A DNA stretch of 19,862 bases from CAZQNF01 sp964403325 (GTDB taxonomy: Bacteria; Patescibacteriota; Patescibacteriia; Magasanikbacterales; GWA2-37-8). Where the stretch lies: positions 1 to 19,862 of the forward strand of contig CAYOFO010000020.1 in assembly GCA_964403325.1 (NCBI GenBank), written 5' to 3'. The notes under the pieces were generated by a model. The model worked only from the letters and a program-made list of their open reading frames with translations, made no database searches and had not been told where the DNA came from. Below, piece after piece: positions 7,200 to 16,001 of this stretch; position 1 is the first letter of the stretch; every line of letters starts with the position of its first letter. Both the position numbers and the translations under genes were made by a program.

Positions 7200-8117
7200 T
7201 TACAACGTAAGTAAAATATTTTCTAAAACCAGGCGCGGCTGTACATTCATGGTGAGTAATTTTTGACTTTTCATAAGTGTGTCTAACGTCTTAATATGTT
7301 GAAAAATTTTTTGTAACGAACTCGGACTCTCAACAGCACTGGCGAGCATGCGAGAACGCTCTGCACAGACCCAAATCTGCAAGACATCAATCAAACCATC
7401 TTTTGTATCACCAACCTCGGTTGTATCGTTTATGATAGTTTCTACCGTCTGCCAGCGCTCCCTCGCTGTACCGATACATAAATGCTCCCAAGCCAAAGTT
7501 TGCTGCACGTAAGAGTCGTATTCACTTGGAGATTTTAGCCAACTAAGAGCCCGCCCAATTCTTCCGGCGCTACTTCCGGCCATAGCTACTACCACCTCTC
7601 CTGGAGCGCCCCGCACCCGCAAAGCCTCTTCGATTATCTGATCCTCCACCAGGGTAAAAGAAAATTTTTGGCAGCGAGATAAAATGGTTGGCAAAACCTG
7701 ATTTTCATCCGCAATGATCAAAAAAATAATTGTATCGGCGGAAGGCTCTTCCAAAACTTTAAGGAGTGCATTTGACGCTTCTTCATTGAGCCGTTCAGCT
7801 TCGTCGATAAGGAGTATTTTTTTTCCACCCAACCATGAACGGTGTAAAATTTTTTCTTTTATTTCACGAGCCTGGGCTACAGTAATATCTTTTTTCATTT
7901 TTTGCGTTTTTTCATCGACATTGCGACCAAAACAGCTGAAATCCGGGCAACGTGGCAAATCTTTTTCTGCCACCCGTAAAATACGAGCCGAGAGCGCCTG
8001 GGCAAAAGTTTTTTTGCCTACCCCGCTTGGACCGATAAAAGCATACGCATGATGAAAATTGCCGGTCTTGAGAACTTGCTCAAAAAAATGTTGTACCCGC
8101 TCGTGACCAAAAATCAT
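7200..8117 (-). CDS. holB: DNA polymerase III delta' subunit (clamp loader)
   Basis: A 305-residue AAA+ clamp-loader protein. It shows HHAYAFIGPSGVGKKT with Walker A at 29-37, a Walker B-like ILLIDEAERL at 101-110, NALLKVLEEP at 116-125, and the SRC motif at 147-149, which in clamp loaders supplies the arginine finger in trans. Its length and the lack of an extended tau-type C-terminus favour delta' over DnaX. The zinc module is reduced: only C57 and C62 are seen where four Cys are usual. Walker A is complete, whereas E. coli delta' has lost it, so nucleotide binding is possible. The C-terminal 100 residues form the usual helical collar domain. ATG 8117 has no ribosome-binding site. It follows mreB by 74 bases. 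Confidence 0.9.
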   Translation of the reverse strand: MIFGHERVQHFFEQVLKTGNFHHAYAFIGPSGVGKKTFAQALSARILRVAEKDLPRCPDFSCFGRNVDEKTQKMKKDITVAQAREIKEKILHRSWLGGKKILLIDEAERLNEEASNALLKVLEEPSADTIIFLIIADENQVLPTILSRCQKFSFTLVEDQIIEEALRVRGAPGEVVVAMAGSSAGRIGRALSWLKSPSEYDSYVQQTLAWEHLCIGTARERWQTVETIINDTTEVGDTKDGLIDVLQIWVCAERSRMLASAVESPSSLQKIFQHIKTLDTLMKSQKLLTMNVQPRLVLENILLTL

Positions 8118-8191
8118 ACCCGGTTATTTTAGCAAAAGAAACCATGATCTGCAAACAAAAGACCTAACAGGCAACAATCCTTTTCTTCTTA

Positions 8192-9199
8192 TTATTTCGT
8201 GGCCAAAATACTGCGCTTGTAACTTTCCAAATTTTCGAGCGCAATACCCGTCCCCTTAATAACACACAAAAGCGGATCTTCGGCCATATACGTTGGTACG
8301 CCGGTTGCATTGGCAATAAGTTCATCGAGATTGCGCAGCTGACTGGAGCCACCGGAAATAATAATACCCTTATTCATAACATCAGCCGACAATTCCGGAG
8401 GTGTATTATGCAAGACTTCTTTGATGGCATCGAGCAAGACTTCCAAATCATGCTGCAGCGCTTCAGTAGTATCATCAGAATTAACTGTAATAATTCGCGG
8501 CAAGCCGGTAATCATATCTCGCCCTTTAACTTCAACAGTGAGTGGTTTGTTGAGCATCATGGCCGAACCAACCGCAATTTTAATCTCTTCCGCTGTCTGC
8601 TCACCGATGGCTAAATTATACTTATGACGCACATGCTCGGAAATCGCCTCATCAAATTTATTTCCACCAATACGCACTGAACCCGAACAAACCATGCCGC
8701 CGAGCGAAATAACCGCTATCTCAGCCGTTCCGCCACCAATGTCAATAATCATATTTCCCGAGGCGGCGCCTATCGGAATATTGGCTCCGATCGCCGCTAC
8801 AATCGGCTCTTTAATAATGTAGGCGGCGCGCGCTCCGGCGGCAATAGTAGCGTCAATTACCGCGCGACGTTCGGTAGAAGTAATTCCACCCGGCACCGCC
8901 ACCATGACTTCAGGCCGAAACAAACGAAAATTACCTAAAGCTTTATTTATAAAGTAGCGCAGCATAGCTTCGGTGGTGTGATAACTGGCAATGACACCAT
9001 TTTTGAGCGGACGCTCCGCGATAATAGCGTCCGGGGTACGCCCGATCATATCTTTGGCCTCAATCCCAACCGCTAGTACTTTATTATCGGCTTTAGAAAT
9101 GGCTACCACGCTTGGTTCATTTACAATCACTCCTTTTTTTGGGACATACACCAACACATTTTTTGTGCCCAAATCAATACCAATTTTTCTACTAAACAT
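8192..9199 (-). CDS. mreB: Rod-shape-determining actin homologue MreB
   Basis: A 335-residue actin-fold protein of normal MreB length. Phosphate-1 motif GIDLGTKNVLVYV (7-19), VPGGITSTERRAV, phosphate-2 motif MIIDIGGGTAEIAVISLGG (about 149-167), IGGNKFDEAI, and the adenosine motif IISGGSSQLRNL near 278 are all in place. MreB forms membrane-bound filaments that guide wall synthesis. Here it follows the regulator, glycosyltransferase and DUF4012 genes rather than the common mreC-mreD neighbours, which are not in the window. It starts 26 bases after the DUF4012 stop codon with no ribosome-binding site. Its presence suggests an elongated or wall-controlled cell shape, though that is inference. Confidence 0.96.
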   Translation of the reverse strand: MFSRKIGIDLGTKNVLVYVPKKGVIVNEPSVVAISKADNKVLAVGIEAKDMIGRTPDAIIAERPLKNGVIASYHTTEAMLRYFINKALGNFRLFRPEVMVAVPGGITSTERRAVIDATIAAGARAAYIIKEPIVAAIGANIPIGAASGNMIIDIGGGTAEIAVISLGGMVCSGSVRIGGNKFDEAISEHVRHKYNLAIGEQTAEEIKIAVGSAMMLNKPLTVEVKGRDMITGLPRIITVNSDDTTEALQHDLEVLLDAIKEVLHNTPPELSADVMNKGIIISGGSSQLRNLDELIANATGVPTYMAEDPLLCVIKGTGIALENLESYKRSILATK

Positions 9200-9225
9200 A
9201 CAGATTTATAAAAAACGCTGATCAA

Positions 9226-10662
9226 TTAAAATGTTACCCTGAAATCCTTGTCTTGCCCTAGACTTGTTTGCACATTATACACCCCATCTCCATGAAATCG
9301 CATTTCTTCGCTGGGGGCGGCAAACTGAACAGTCTTACCAAAGTCTAAATCCAGCCGCACCGGCAATGGCCCTAAACCTAATTGTTTTTGCCAGTGTAGG
9401 ATATAGGTACCGGCTTTCATTTGCTGCTCAATATAGGCTGGCAACTGATACTGAAAAACCAACTCTTTGGTCCGGCCCGGCTCGATCATGGCAAAGACCC
9501 CAAACCAACTTTTACCCAGCTCTTCTCCACTCGCAATCTCAGATGCACTCTTAGCACTACCGGTGATTTGGATCAATTTTGCTCCGAGCGGAGCATACAG
9601 ACGGGCGTAGGTGAGATACCGGGTTGTCCGCCAATCATACTTACCCTCATGAATATACTTCATAGTGAGAGTGGCTTGATAATGCTCTCCCACTGGGCGC
9701 AAACTATAGCTTAACTCTCTTTTTAAAACCGCGTCCGTCTTTAACGCTCCCAAATTCGCATCCGCGTAGAGCAGCCAGTCGCCGGTCGACGAAGTAAACG
9801 TACCGGCCCAATTTTTATTGACCAGGATGTCTTGAGCACTCGGCACCGATGAATAGGCAATGATCTGTTTTTCGGCAAGCAGCTTTTGCGCCAGCGCCCA
9901 AAAATCTCCCCAATGCAGAAAAACATCTTTTGTTAATCGTGCCATCATGGCGCCTGTCAAATCTTGGAGCGCTTGCTTACGCTGACTAAACGTCTGACCT
10001 TTGTTAGCATACCCGTATTCTACCTCATATTCCAATTTCTGGGTAAAATCATCGCTGGTATAGGTTTCACCGTTAAGAGTAATCGGTCCGGTCAAACGCA
10101 GAATTTCTTCCATAACCGTTGGCGTAATACCGATGACCGCACTTATGTCGCTGGCCGCCACTCCCTGTTGAACAGCATAAAGCTCAAGTGTTTTTTGACT
10201 CGCAACCGCAAAATCAGGGGACCAGTTACTGTCACGAAAGGCCCAACGTTTCACCTTTAAATACTTAGCAATCGGCTCCGGCGGAACTGACGGAAAATTT
10301 TGCGGCGCTTGGTTATCAAAGATCTCCGTGCCTTCAACTTTAAGAATGTGTGGCGTACCTTTGTCAATTTTTATCACTGCGTAGGCCCCAATAAATCCAC
10401 CGCCCGGGCGAAGTTCAGTATTATTCAAAAATAAAACCAAATACGTTTGTGGCTTGTCAAACCCCAACACTTGCTGCAAAACATTTTGCTCTTGCGTCCG
10501 CTGCTCTTTTGGCGCGCTATCGAGTGCTACCACTTGTTTAATCACTTGCCGGGCCACAGCCATCTGCAACTCCCCACTTTTGAATTTGGCCCGAGCATAT
10601 ACAAATCCTGCTCCCACCAAGATCAAAACCACACCCAGGATCAGCAAAATTTTTTTTCCCAT
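9226..10662 (-). CDS. DUF4012 membrane protein
   Basis: A 478-residue protein. Residues 4-23 form an N-terminal membrane helix after MGKK, so the bulk is outside. The DUF4012 hallmark is clear at about 74-97: YLVLFLNNTELRPGGGFIGAY. Further conserved parts are the region near WAFRDSNWSPDFAVASQKTLELY and VIGITPTVMEEILRLTGPI. The C-terminal 150 residues look beta-rich. The family is widespread in Patescibacteria, Actinobacteria and Chloroflexi, often beside polysaccharide genes; its biochemical role is not established. It starts 4 bases after the glycosyltransferase stop codon, so the two are translated from one mRNA and may act in the same surface-polymer pathway. The family call is firm; the pathway is inferred. 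Confidence 0.9.
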   Translation of the reverse strand: MGKKILLILGVVLILVGAGFVYARAKFKSGELQMAVARQVIKQVVALDSAPKEQRTQEQNVLQQVLGFDKPQTYLVLFLNNTELRPGGGFIGAYAVIKIDKGTPHILKVEGTEIFDNQAPQNFPSVPPEPIAKYLKVKRWAFRDSNWSPDFAVASQKTLELYAVQQGVAASDISAVIGITPTVMEEILRLTGPITLNGETYTSDDFTQKLEYEVEYGYANKGQTFSQRKQALQDLTGAMMARLTKDVFLHWGDFWALAQKLLAEKQIIAYSSVPSAQDILVNKNWAGTFTSSTGDWLLYADANLGALKTDAVLKRELSYSLRPVGEHYQATLTMKYIHEGKYDWRTTRYLTYARLYAPLGAKLIQITGSAKSASEIASGEELGKSWFGVFAMIEPGRTKELVFQYQLPAYIEQQMKAGTYILHWQKQLGLGPLPVRLDLDFGKTVQFAAPSEEMRFHGDGVYNVQTSLGQDKDFRVTF

Positions 10663-10666
10663 AAAA

Positions 10667-12160
10667 TTATGTATTATGTCGCTGTTTGGCAGAGACGTTA
10701 AATCCTAAATATTTTCCCAACATAAGTCGTGTGACTGCATCTAAACAAGGGAGTGATGAAAAAAAGAAGAGTGATACCGGTAATAACACCCATTGCGCAA
10801 TCAAATAAAAATAACTATACCAACGGCGTGGTTTAGGTCGAGCGGGCATCATAAACAGACTCATGGCAACCAGCAAAAACAACCCCAACAGCGATAAACG
10901 CATCAAGTTTTGCAGTATTTCCGGCGTATTCAAAAACAGGACGCTCTGACGTATTTCCGGGGTAGCAAACCAGAGCGGTAACCGCCCCAGCACAGTCACC
11001 AAAATAGCCACCACCGCCCAACTCCATTTTCCCTCCAATTCATGAAAAAAAATATTCCATTTTTTGTACCAAGCAATTTCCGGATGCTTGCGAAATTCAC
11101 TCAGCAAATACGGAATATTTTCCGTCCCCCAAGCCCAACGCCGCTGCTGCAAATAAAGATTTTTAAAACTTTTCCACATACCCGTATCGCGTACCGTATC
11201 CATAGATACAGGAATATAAAGTGGAGTTACTTCATAATTGCCGGCATAGCGTAACCAGCATTGAAAAAAAATCCGAGAATCTTCACTCACAATACCCACG
11301 GCATGCCCACCCACTTCCATGATAGCGCGAAAACTCATGCTGTGCGAAGAAAAAGTAACCAGACTGTCCAAGCGTGCCAAACTAAATAACATCCAAAAAC
11401 TGGTGCCGAAGGCCATAATACGCAGTGCGGCCGGCGATTCCCAAATATTATTATTATAAAGAGTTACCGGCTGGAAAGAGCTGCGCGTCGGACAAGGATG
11501 CAAGCAATACATGTAATTAAGATGCGCAAAATACTCGGGATGAACCACGGTATCAATATCAAATACCGAAACTACAATATCATCATAATTCCAGCCTTTT
11601 TGATCGGCATATTTTTTAAATTCATACTCCGCATGGTGAATGTTGGAACCCTTCCCCGGGATCTCATCGGGCAAACCCATCGGATGCAATGAAAAAATCA
11701 GGCCGGCAAAAGCATGGGCATAATCATGCTCCACCTGTTTTTTCACACCAATAAAATGTTCTTTTTTACGCTCTTCACCGGCGAGCACGACATACATTTG
11801 ACGGGCTGGAAAACTTGATTGTTTGAGAGCATTGAGCGTTGAACAAACCACTTCGTAACTTTCATTATAAATCGGCAAAAATATGACGTTTATCTTTTTG
11901 TTCCAATTAGGAAAACGCGCCACCAGCTGCTGAAACCAGTTAGTTTTTACGGCGCGACGAAATCGCTGCCATGAAACCAAAAGATAAAAAGAAAAATACA
12001 TGACTCGCAGCACCCAGTACACATCAAAAATAATAATCCCATAAATAATGATTTTTGGGAAAAAAATAGCCAAAAAAATACTCAATCCGAGCGTGAGCCA
12101 AATAATCGCACCAGGAAAAATTTCATAACAACGATAACGCTGATAATCAGACAAAAGCAT
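10667..12160 (-). CDS. Membrane glycosyltransferase, GT2/cellulose-synthase-like
   Basis: A 497-residue processive-type glycosyltransferase. Two N-terminal membrane helices (about 17-34 and 38-63) come first. The GT-A catalytic domain follows: INVIFLPIYNES near 90-101, the DxD motif D201-I-D203 which binds metal and nucleotide sugar, the acidic pair E293-D294 in SEDSRIFFQCWLRY (general base), and QQRRW at 338-342. At least three further helices lie at about 372-390, 410-425 and 445-475. This order (DxD, ED, QxxRW) matches polymer-forming GT2 enzymes such as cellulose or hyaluronan synthases; the Q-x-x-R-W element is kept as QQRRW. The sugar is unknown. It begins 3 bases after the TsaB-like gene and is followed 4 bases later by DUF4012, so it is probably part of a cell-surface glycan operon. 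Confidence 0.88.
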   Translation of the reverse strand: MLLSDYQRYRCYEIFPGAIIWLTLGLSIFLAIFFPKIIIYGIIIFDVYWVLRVMYFSFYLLVSWQRFRRAVKTNWFQQLVARFPNWNKKINVIFLPIYNESYEVVCSTLNALKQSSFPARQMYVVLAGEERKKEHFIGVKKQVEHDYAHAFAGLIFSLHPMGLPDEIPGKGSNIHHAEYEFKKYADQKGWNYDDIVVSVFDIDTVVHPEYFAHLNYMYCLHPCPTRSSFQPVTLYNNNIWESPAALRIMAFGTSFWMLFSLARLDSLVTFSSHSMSFRAIMEVGGHAVGIVSEDSRIFFQCWLRYAGNYEVTPLYIPVSMDTVRDTGMWKSFKNLYLQQRRWAWGTENIPYLLSEFRKHPEIAWYKKWNIFFHELEGKWSWAVVAILVTVLGRLPLWFATPEIRQSVLFLNTPEILQNLMRLSLLGLFLLVAMSLFMMPARPKPRRWYSYFYLIAQWVLLPVSLFFFSSLPCLDAVTRLMLGKYLGFNVSAKQRHNT

Positions 12161-12163
12161 AGG

Positions 12164-12526
12164 CTAAGAGTTTTTTGTACCAATGTGTGGCGGATACTTA
12201 TAGAGCGGGATCAAATAACGAGGCTTATCTGTTGCGGCTATTTTTTCATCACCCGACTCAGATGTAACCGCAAAGCCGTACGCTAAACTCAAAGTATTGA
12301 TCACCGTACTCACAATTCTCGCAACACTAAAGCGCAGACCACCAAACACCACCCTGACGCTGGCCACATCCGACCAATGTTTATTATGAGTCTGCAGAAA
12401 AGCATTGAGCTCAACTAAAAAAATACCACCCAAAGGTGTCTCACATACCACCGGAAAATCGATCTGGGAGGTTGACCAACCAAAAATAAAAGTGTCCTCA
12501 GCGGTAATAGTAACAAAAAGCTCCAT
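12164..12526 (-). CDS. Short TsaB-like protein, truncated or divergent
   Basis: A 120-residue protein. The segment VRVVFGGLRFSVARIVSTV followed by NTLSLAYGFAV resembles the TsaB (YeaZ) stretch GPGSFTGLRIGxATAxxLA followed by a GIPVV-like strand. The ending YLIPLYKYPPHIG resembles the C-terminal P-x-Y-x-x-x-P-x-I tail I associate with short CPR TsaB homologues. The N-terminal ATPase-fold strand (VTITAEDTFIFGW) occupies the place of the usual DTS-containing strand but lacks its signature. In full-length systems TsaB is a scaffold binding TsaD in the tRNA t6A pathway; a tsaD gene lies at 19180 in this window. It begins 2 bases after the regulator stop codon. The homology is visual and moderate, and a new small family is the alternative. 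Confidence 0.5.
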   Translation of the reverse strand: MELFVTITAEDTFIFGWSTSQIDFPVVCETPLGGIFLVELNAFLQTHNKHWSDVASVRVVFGGLRFSVARIVSTVINTLSLAYGFAVTSESGDEKIAATDKPRYLIPLYKYPPHIGTKNS

Positions 12527-12528
12527 AA

Positions 12529-13104
12529 TTATTTTAGGACATTCACCAATTCCACATGTTTGGCTTCAAAAATATGGTATAAAAAGACATCGCTTAGTTC
12601 TTTGCGTTCTCGCCATTCCTCTTCGTCCATCACCGTATAACGTATGCTGTGACCCAAAAACTTTTCAAATTCAGCCATAACTTCATCCATTTTTTTGGTA
12701 TCCACCACCCCAACCAACAAAATATCCGTCGGGGCCTGAGTATCTTGAGTAAAATAGCCACTTACCACCAACATTTTTATCACTCCAACTGTTTTTAAAC
12801 GCTCAATATATTCCCTTTGCTCCACCAGCTGCGCCTTTAAAAGCAGATTTCGCAACTCATCAAATAACAAAAAATTTGTATCCAGCGCGTAATATTTACT
12901 TCTTTCTGTATTCTCACCGGGTACCGGATCAACCACTTTTATGACCCCCGCTTTTTCCAAATGCGCCAATTCGCGCCGCACCCCATTAAGTTGGGCGTCC
13001 GTGAGCCGAGCCAGTTCCCGACCATAAAATAAAGTCGCTGGTGCTTGAAAAAAAATATATAACAATTTCAACCGCGTTTTAGAACCAAAAAAGTGTTCAA
13101 GCAT
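12529..13104 (-). CDS. Winged-helix regulator with nucleotidyltransferase-like C-terminal domain
   Basis: A 191-residue protein. Residues 1-75 form a winged-helix domain: FFGSKTRLKLLYIFF, the helix-turn-helix FYGRELARLTDAQLNGVRRELAHLEKAG, and a wing with VIKVVDPVPG and SKYYALD. Residues 105-170 look like a minimal nucleotidyltransferase fold (MLVVSGYF, then PTDILLVGVVD in place of GSxxxGxxxxSDxDLxV), but the catalytic GS and D-x-D are not intact, so enzyme activity is doubtful. Similar two-domain proteins are common in CPR genomes. It is the first gene of the minus-strand operon with tsaB-like, glycosyltransferase, DUF4012 and mreB, so it may control that operon; this is inference. I could not find a convincing promoter for it in 13105-13200. 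Confidence 0.75.
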   Translation of the reverse strand: MLEHFFGSKTRLKLLYIFFQAPATLFYGRELARLTDAQLNGVRRELAHLEKAGVIKVVDPVPGENTERSKYYALDTNFLLFDELRNLLLKAQLVEQREYIERLKTVGVIKMLVVSGYFTQDTQAPTDILLVGVVDTKKMDEVMAEFEKFLGHSIRYTVMDEEEWRERKELSDVFLYHIFEAKHVELVNVLK

Positions 13105-13203
13105 ACAAAAAAGAAATTATTACCGTCAACCACTCAAAATGACTACTTTAAAGCAAAAACATGTTGTAAAAATACCATTTTATGTTTTTACGAGCACAAA
13201 TCT

Positions 13204-13233
13204 TTGACGAATAAAATTAGCTTATAGTATAAT
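13204..13233 (+). promoter_or_regulatory. Sigma-70-type promoter of the 751-residue protein
   Basis: TTGACG (13204-13209), 18-base spacer, perfect TATAAT (13228-13233). Transcription would start near 13240, about 19 bases before ATG 13259. No strong ribosome-binding site is seen in the short leader. The region 13105-13203 between the divergent genes shows nothing else I can support. Confidence 0.82.
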
Positions 13234-13258
13234 GTTTTAGAGCTAAAAGTCAAAGTCT

Positions 13259-15514
13259 ATGAATTTTCAATTGGATCTGAATGAATTTTTTGTTGAAGGC
13301 GGTGATGCAGAAAAATCTCACGTCCTCCTCCACATCACCGAACCTGGTTCTCCCAACGAGTACCACAAGGGTTATTTTTTTTCACTTATCGAAACCGAGT
13401 CTGGTACCGCTGATGATATTGCCAACGTGCAAGAATTCATGACCGAGATTGAAAATAATTATTATCTGCATCCGGACGAAAAACGAGATCTGGCCTTTGA
13501 AGCAGTACTCGAAAAAAGCAACAATCAAGCCTTTGCCATTACCGGTAGCGGCATCGTCTGGGATGGAATGATTGGCATTTTGCACCAAAATGAAATTTTG
13601 CTGAGTTTTTTTGGTTCGCCGCAAGCCCTGGTTATCTACAAAACCCCGGAAGGTGGCTACAAAAAAATAGATCTCGTCTCCCAAAACACGACCCACCCCG
13701 CCGAAACCAAACAACTTTTTTCCGAAATAATTCAAGGTAAAATCAGCATTCATGATTATTTGGTTATTGGCTCAAAGCACCTCAACCAGTACATCAACCA
13801 TGACCGTTTACAAAAAATTATCACCACCCGGTCTACCGCCCAAAGCGTTGAGCATATCAAAAACGTTTTAACCGACCTTAAAACCAACCTTTCTTTTGGT
13901 GGTTTTATTATGCGCTTGGCCAAAGAAAAAAATCCCCAAAGCACACCATTACCACGCCAACATGGACAAAATTCCGCCAAATCACTCAACTCACTTTTTA
14001 CCACCGAACAAAATACTGCCCACACTTTATCTTCGTCATTATGGCCAGAACTCAATAAAAAAATCCAAACCTTTATCGATCAAAAAATCCACAAATCCAC
14101 CAATCCACCACCAGCCCACCGCACGCAGCCGCAGTCTGAAAAAAATACCCCTTTCGAACGTCGTCATACCGTTACAACAGGTAAAAATATCCAAACCCCT
14201 GATCCCTGGCTACGCCCTATTCTGATCGCTCTCAAATACATCAGCCAAGGCCTAGCTTGGGTACTCTCACTCTTATACGTCATAATCCAAAAAGTTATTA
14301 TTTTCGCCCAGCAACTCTTCGCCATTATTACCAATCACCGTCACCAACGCCGACCCATTCTACAGGCCTGGTCAAAACAATTGCAAAATATCAAAACCAA
14401 TTTGCGCATTTTGCCCCTGACTACCAAAATAATGATCGCTGTAGCCGGAGCTTTGGTAGGCATTTTTATCGGAACGCTTTTTTATTTACGCCACCAAAAT
14501 CTATTAGCCGAACAAAAAAAAATCTATACGCAAAATATAGAAACTATTAAAAAATACCAAATTAACGCCGAATCCGCCCTTATTTATCGTAACGATAGCC
14601 AGGCGAACCAAGAAGTTACCAACGCCCAAAATCTCATGCTGACCACTTGTCCCGATCTCACTTCCCCCAAAGCCCCGGAAGAATGCAAAACCATCGCCGC
14701 TGCCCTGGAAGATTTGACCTATAAAATACGCAAACTCACTCTACTGCCCGCCTCCACACTCAGCGAATGGAAAAACACTAACCTAAGCAGCATCGCCAAA
14801 ATCAATAACCTGCTCGTTGCCATGAGTGGAACCGTCACAACCAGCCTGTATACTTATAATCTCCTCAGCAAGGAAGCGGCTATTATAACTGCGCCCAAAT
14901 CTCTTACTTCTTTCAAAGCCATGACTCCCAGCACCAACGGCTTACTTTTCCTCACCACCGACAACAAACTCGTTGAATATAACCCTACCGATCAAAGCTG
15001 GAAAAATCAAGACATCGGTTTCAAAGACTTAAATACCACGGTTGATGCCTTATTTCTCTACAATAGTCGTTTATATACGGTTGATGTTACGCACAATCAT
15101 ATTTACCGCCACAACGCCATTACTACTGGCTTTGGTCAAGGCCAAGATTGGATTACTGACGCCCAAGCCAATTTGGCGGGCACAGTCAGCGCCGTTATTG
15201 ACGGCAACATTTTCCTCCTCAAAAAAACTGGTGATGTTATTAAATTTACTCGTGGTCAAACGCAAAATTTTGCTCTGCAAAAACTAAACCCACCACTTAC
15301 CAACGCGGCACAAATTTGGACTTCAGCGGAAGGCGACAATCTTTTCATACTTGATCCAGAGCAAAAAAGGATCGCTGTTTTTGACAAAAGCGGCAATCTG
15401 AAAACCCAGCTTACTGCCAAAGAACTCGTTACCCCCACTAGCCTGACCCTTGACGAAAATAAAAAAATACTCTATATAACCGATGGCGGAAAAATCCTGC
15501 AAATGAATTATTAA
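13259..15514 (+). CDS. Large membrane protein: PP2C-like N-terminus, two membrane segments, beta-propeller
   Basis: A 751-residue protein with three parts. Residues 1-210 form a cytoplasmic-looking alpha/beta domain; its layout, with a GxxxxHDYLVIGSKHLNQYI-like segment at about 160-180 and then a helical end, recalls the C-terminal half of PP2C-type phosphatases, but the metal-binding Asp residues are not evident, so this is weak. A Pro/Gln-rich linker (220-310) follows. Hydrophobic segments lie at about 319-357 and 391-410. A charged, probably coiled-coil stretch (411-480) precedes a beta-rich domain (about 500-751) whose blades, such as DNLFILDPEQKRIAVFD and KKILYITDGGKILQMNY, look like an NHL-type propeller. 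The protein likely links a cytoplasmic domain to an external propeller. It has a strong promoter and is co-transcribed with the gene at 15536. Confidence 0.75.
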   Translation: MNFQLDLNEFFVEGGDAEKSHVLLHITEPGSPNEYHKGYFFSLIETESGTADDIANVQEFMTEIENNYYLHPDEKRDLAFEAVLEKSNNQAFAITGSGIVWDGMIGILHQNEILLSFFGSPQALVIYKTPEGGYKKIDLVSQNTTHPAETKQLFSEIIQGKISIHDYLVIGSKHLNQYINHDRLQKIITTRSTAQSVEHIKNVLTDLKTNLSFGGFIMRLAKEKNPQSTPLPRQHGQNSAKSLNSLFTTEQNTAHTLSSSLWPELNKKIQTFIDQKIHKSTNPPPAHRTQPQSEKNTPFERRHTVTTGKNIQTPDPWLRPILIALKYISQGLAWVLSLLYVIIQKVIIFAQQLFAIITNHRHQRRPILQAWSKQLQNIKTNLRILPLTTKIMIAVAGALVGIFIGTLFYLRHQNLLAEQKKIYTQNIETIKKYQINAESALIYRNDSQANQEVTNAQNLMLTTCPDLTSPKAPEECKTIAAALEDLTYKIRKLTLLPASTLSEWKNTNLSSIAKINNLLVAMSGTVTTSLYTYNLLSKEAAIITAPKSLTSFKAMTPSTNGLLFLTTDNKLVEYNPTDQSWKNQDIGFKDLNTTVDALFLYNSRLYTVDVTHNHIYRHNAITTGFGQGQDWITDAQANLAGTVSAVIDGNIFLLKKTGDVIKFTRGQTQNFALQKLNPPLTNAAQIWTSAEGDNLFILDPEQKRIAVFDKSGNLKTQLTAKELVTPTSLTLDENKKILYITDGGKILQMNY

Positions 15515-15535
15515 ATTTTCAACCCTTCCTCAAAT

Positions 15536-15913
15536 ATGAGTGAATACTTTGGACAGCGTGGAGCAAATGTTCCTACAACAGAAAATTATTTTCGCAGAAA
15601 CCCTGAAACGACCGGTGCGCTTGTCGCCTTAGTTGCTCTTGCCGCTCTTTCCCCTGATCCGCTTAAACCACACGGTGATCATAGATCCAACCAAGAAGAC
15701 AGCGACATTCCAAACAAAGACAAAAATGAAGCTACCCCTGATCAAAACCTATACCTTCCTTTTGATGGTCCCAAGGCCAACGAACCTTCTAGCACAGGCA
15801 ACACTGCCATTCCAGTCAACCCAAAGAATAACTATACTCTCATCACTGGCGCAACCAAAACCTCTGTTAGACCCACGGCTACCAACCACACTCCTCGCAA
15901 GCATAGAAAATAG
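15536..15913 (+). CDS. Hypothetical low-complexity protein
   Basis: A 125-residue protein that I do not recognise. It has a short hydrophobic stretch (GALVALVALAALS, about 27-39), too short and isolated for a confident membrane helix, followed by a Pro/Asn/Thr/Lys-rich, probably disordered tail ending in a basic cluster (PRKHRK). It starts 21 bases after the stop codon of the 751-residue protein on the same strand. A second open frame (15633-15998) overlaps most of it, but has a less plausible composition and begins inside it, so I prefer this frame. Coding status is supported by position and the short gap only, not by homology. Confidence 0.45.
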   Translation: MSEYFGQRGANVPTTENYFRRNPETTGALVALVALAALSPDPLKPHGDHRSNQEDSDIPNKDKNEATPDQNLYLPFDGPKANEPSSTGNTAIPVNPKNNYTLITGATKTSVRPTATNHTPRKHRK

Positions 15914-16001
15914 CTCGAGCACCCACAGCGACCGCACGGTTGATAATAAGAGTCAGCAGACAAAAAACATACAGGTCTCCCAAACTAAAAAAATCTGAAT
16001 T

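Noticed and set aside
7018..7266. Plus-strand open frame opposite the Asp-box protein and holB, and similar frames opposite other genes
   Set aside because: These are shadows of well-supported genes on the other strand, with atypical composition and no recognisable motifs.
13082..13124. Possible promoter TTGACG, 18-base spacer, TATGCT on the minus strand before the winged-helix gene
   Set aside because: The -10 box would contain the gene's own ATG (13104-13102), so the transcript would begin inside the coding region; no later start fits the conserved winged-helix domain.
15633..15998. Overlapping plus-strand open frame of 121 codons
   Set aside because: It starts inside the 15536-15913 gene, has no ribosome-binding site and a poor composition; the earlier frame is better placed after the upstream gene. 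I cannot fully exclude a frameshift between the two.
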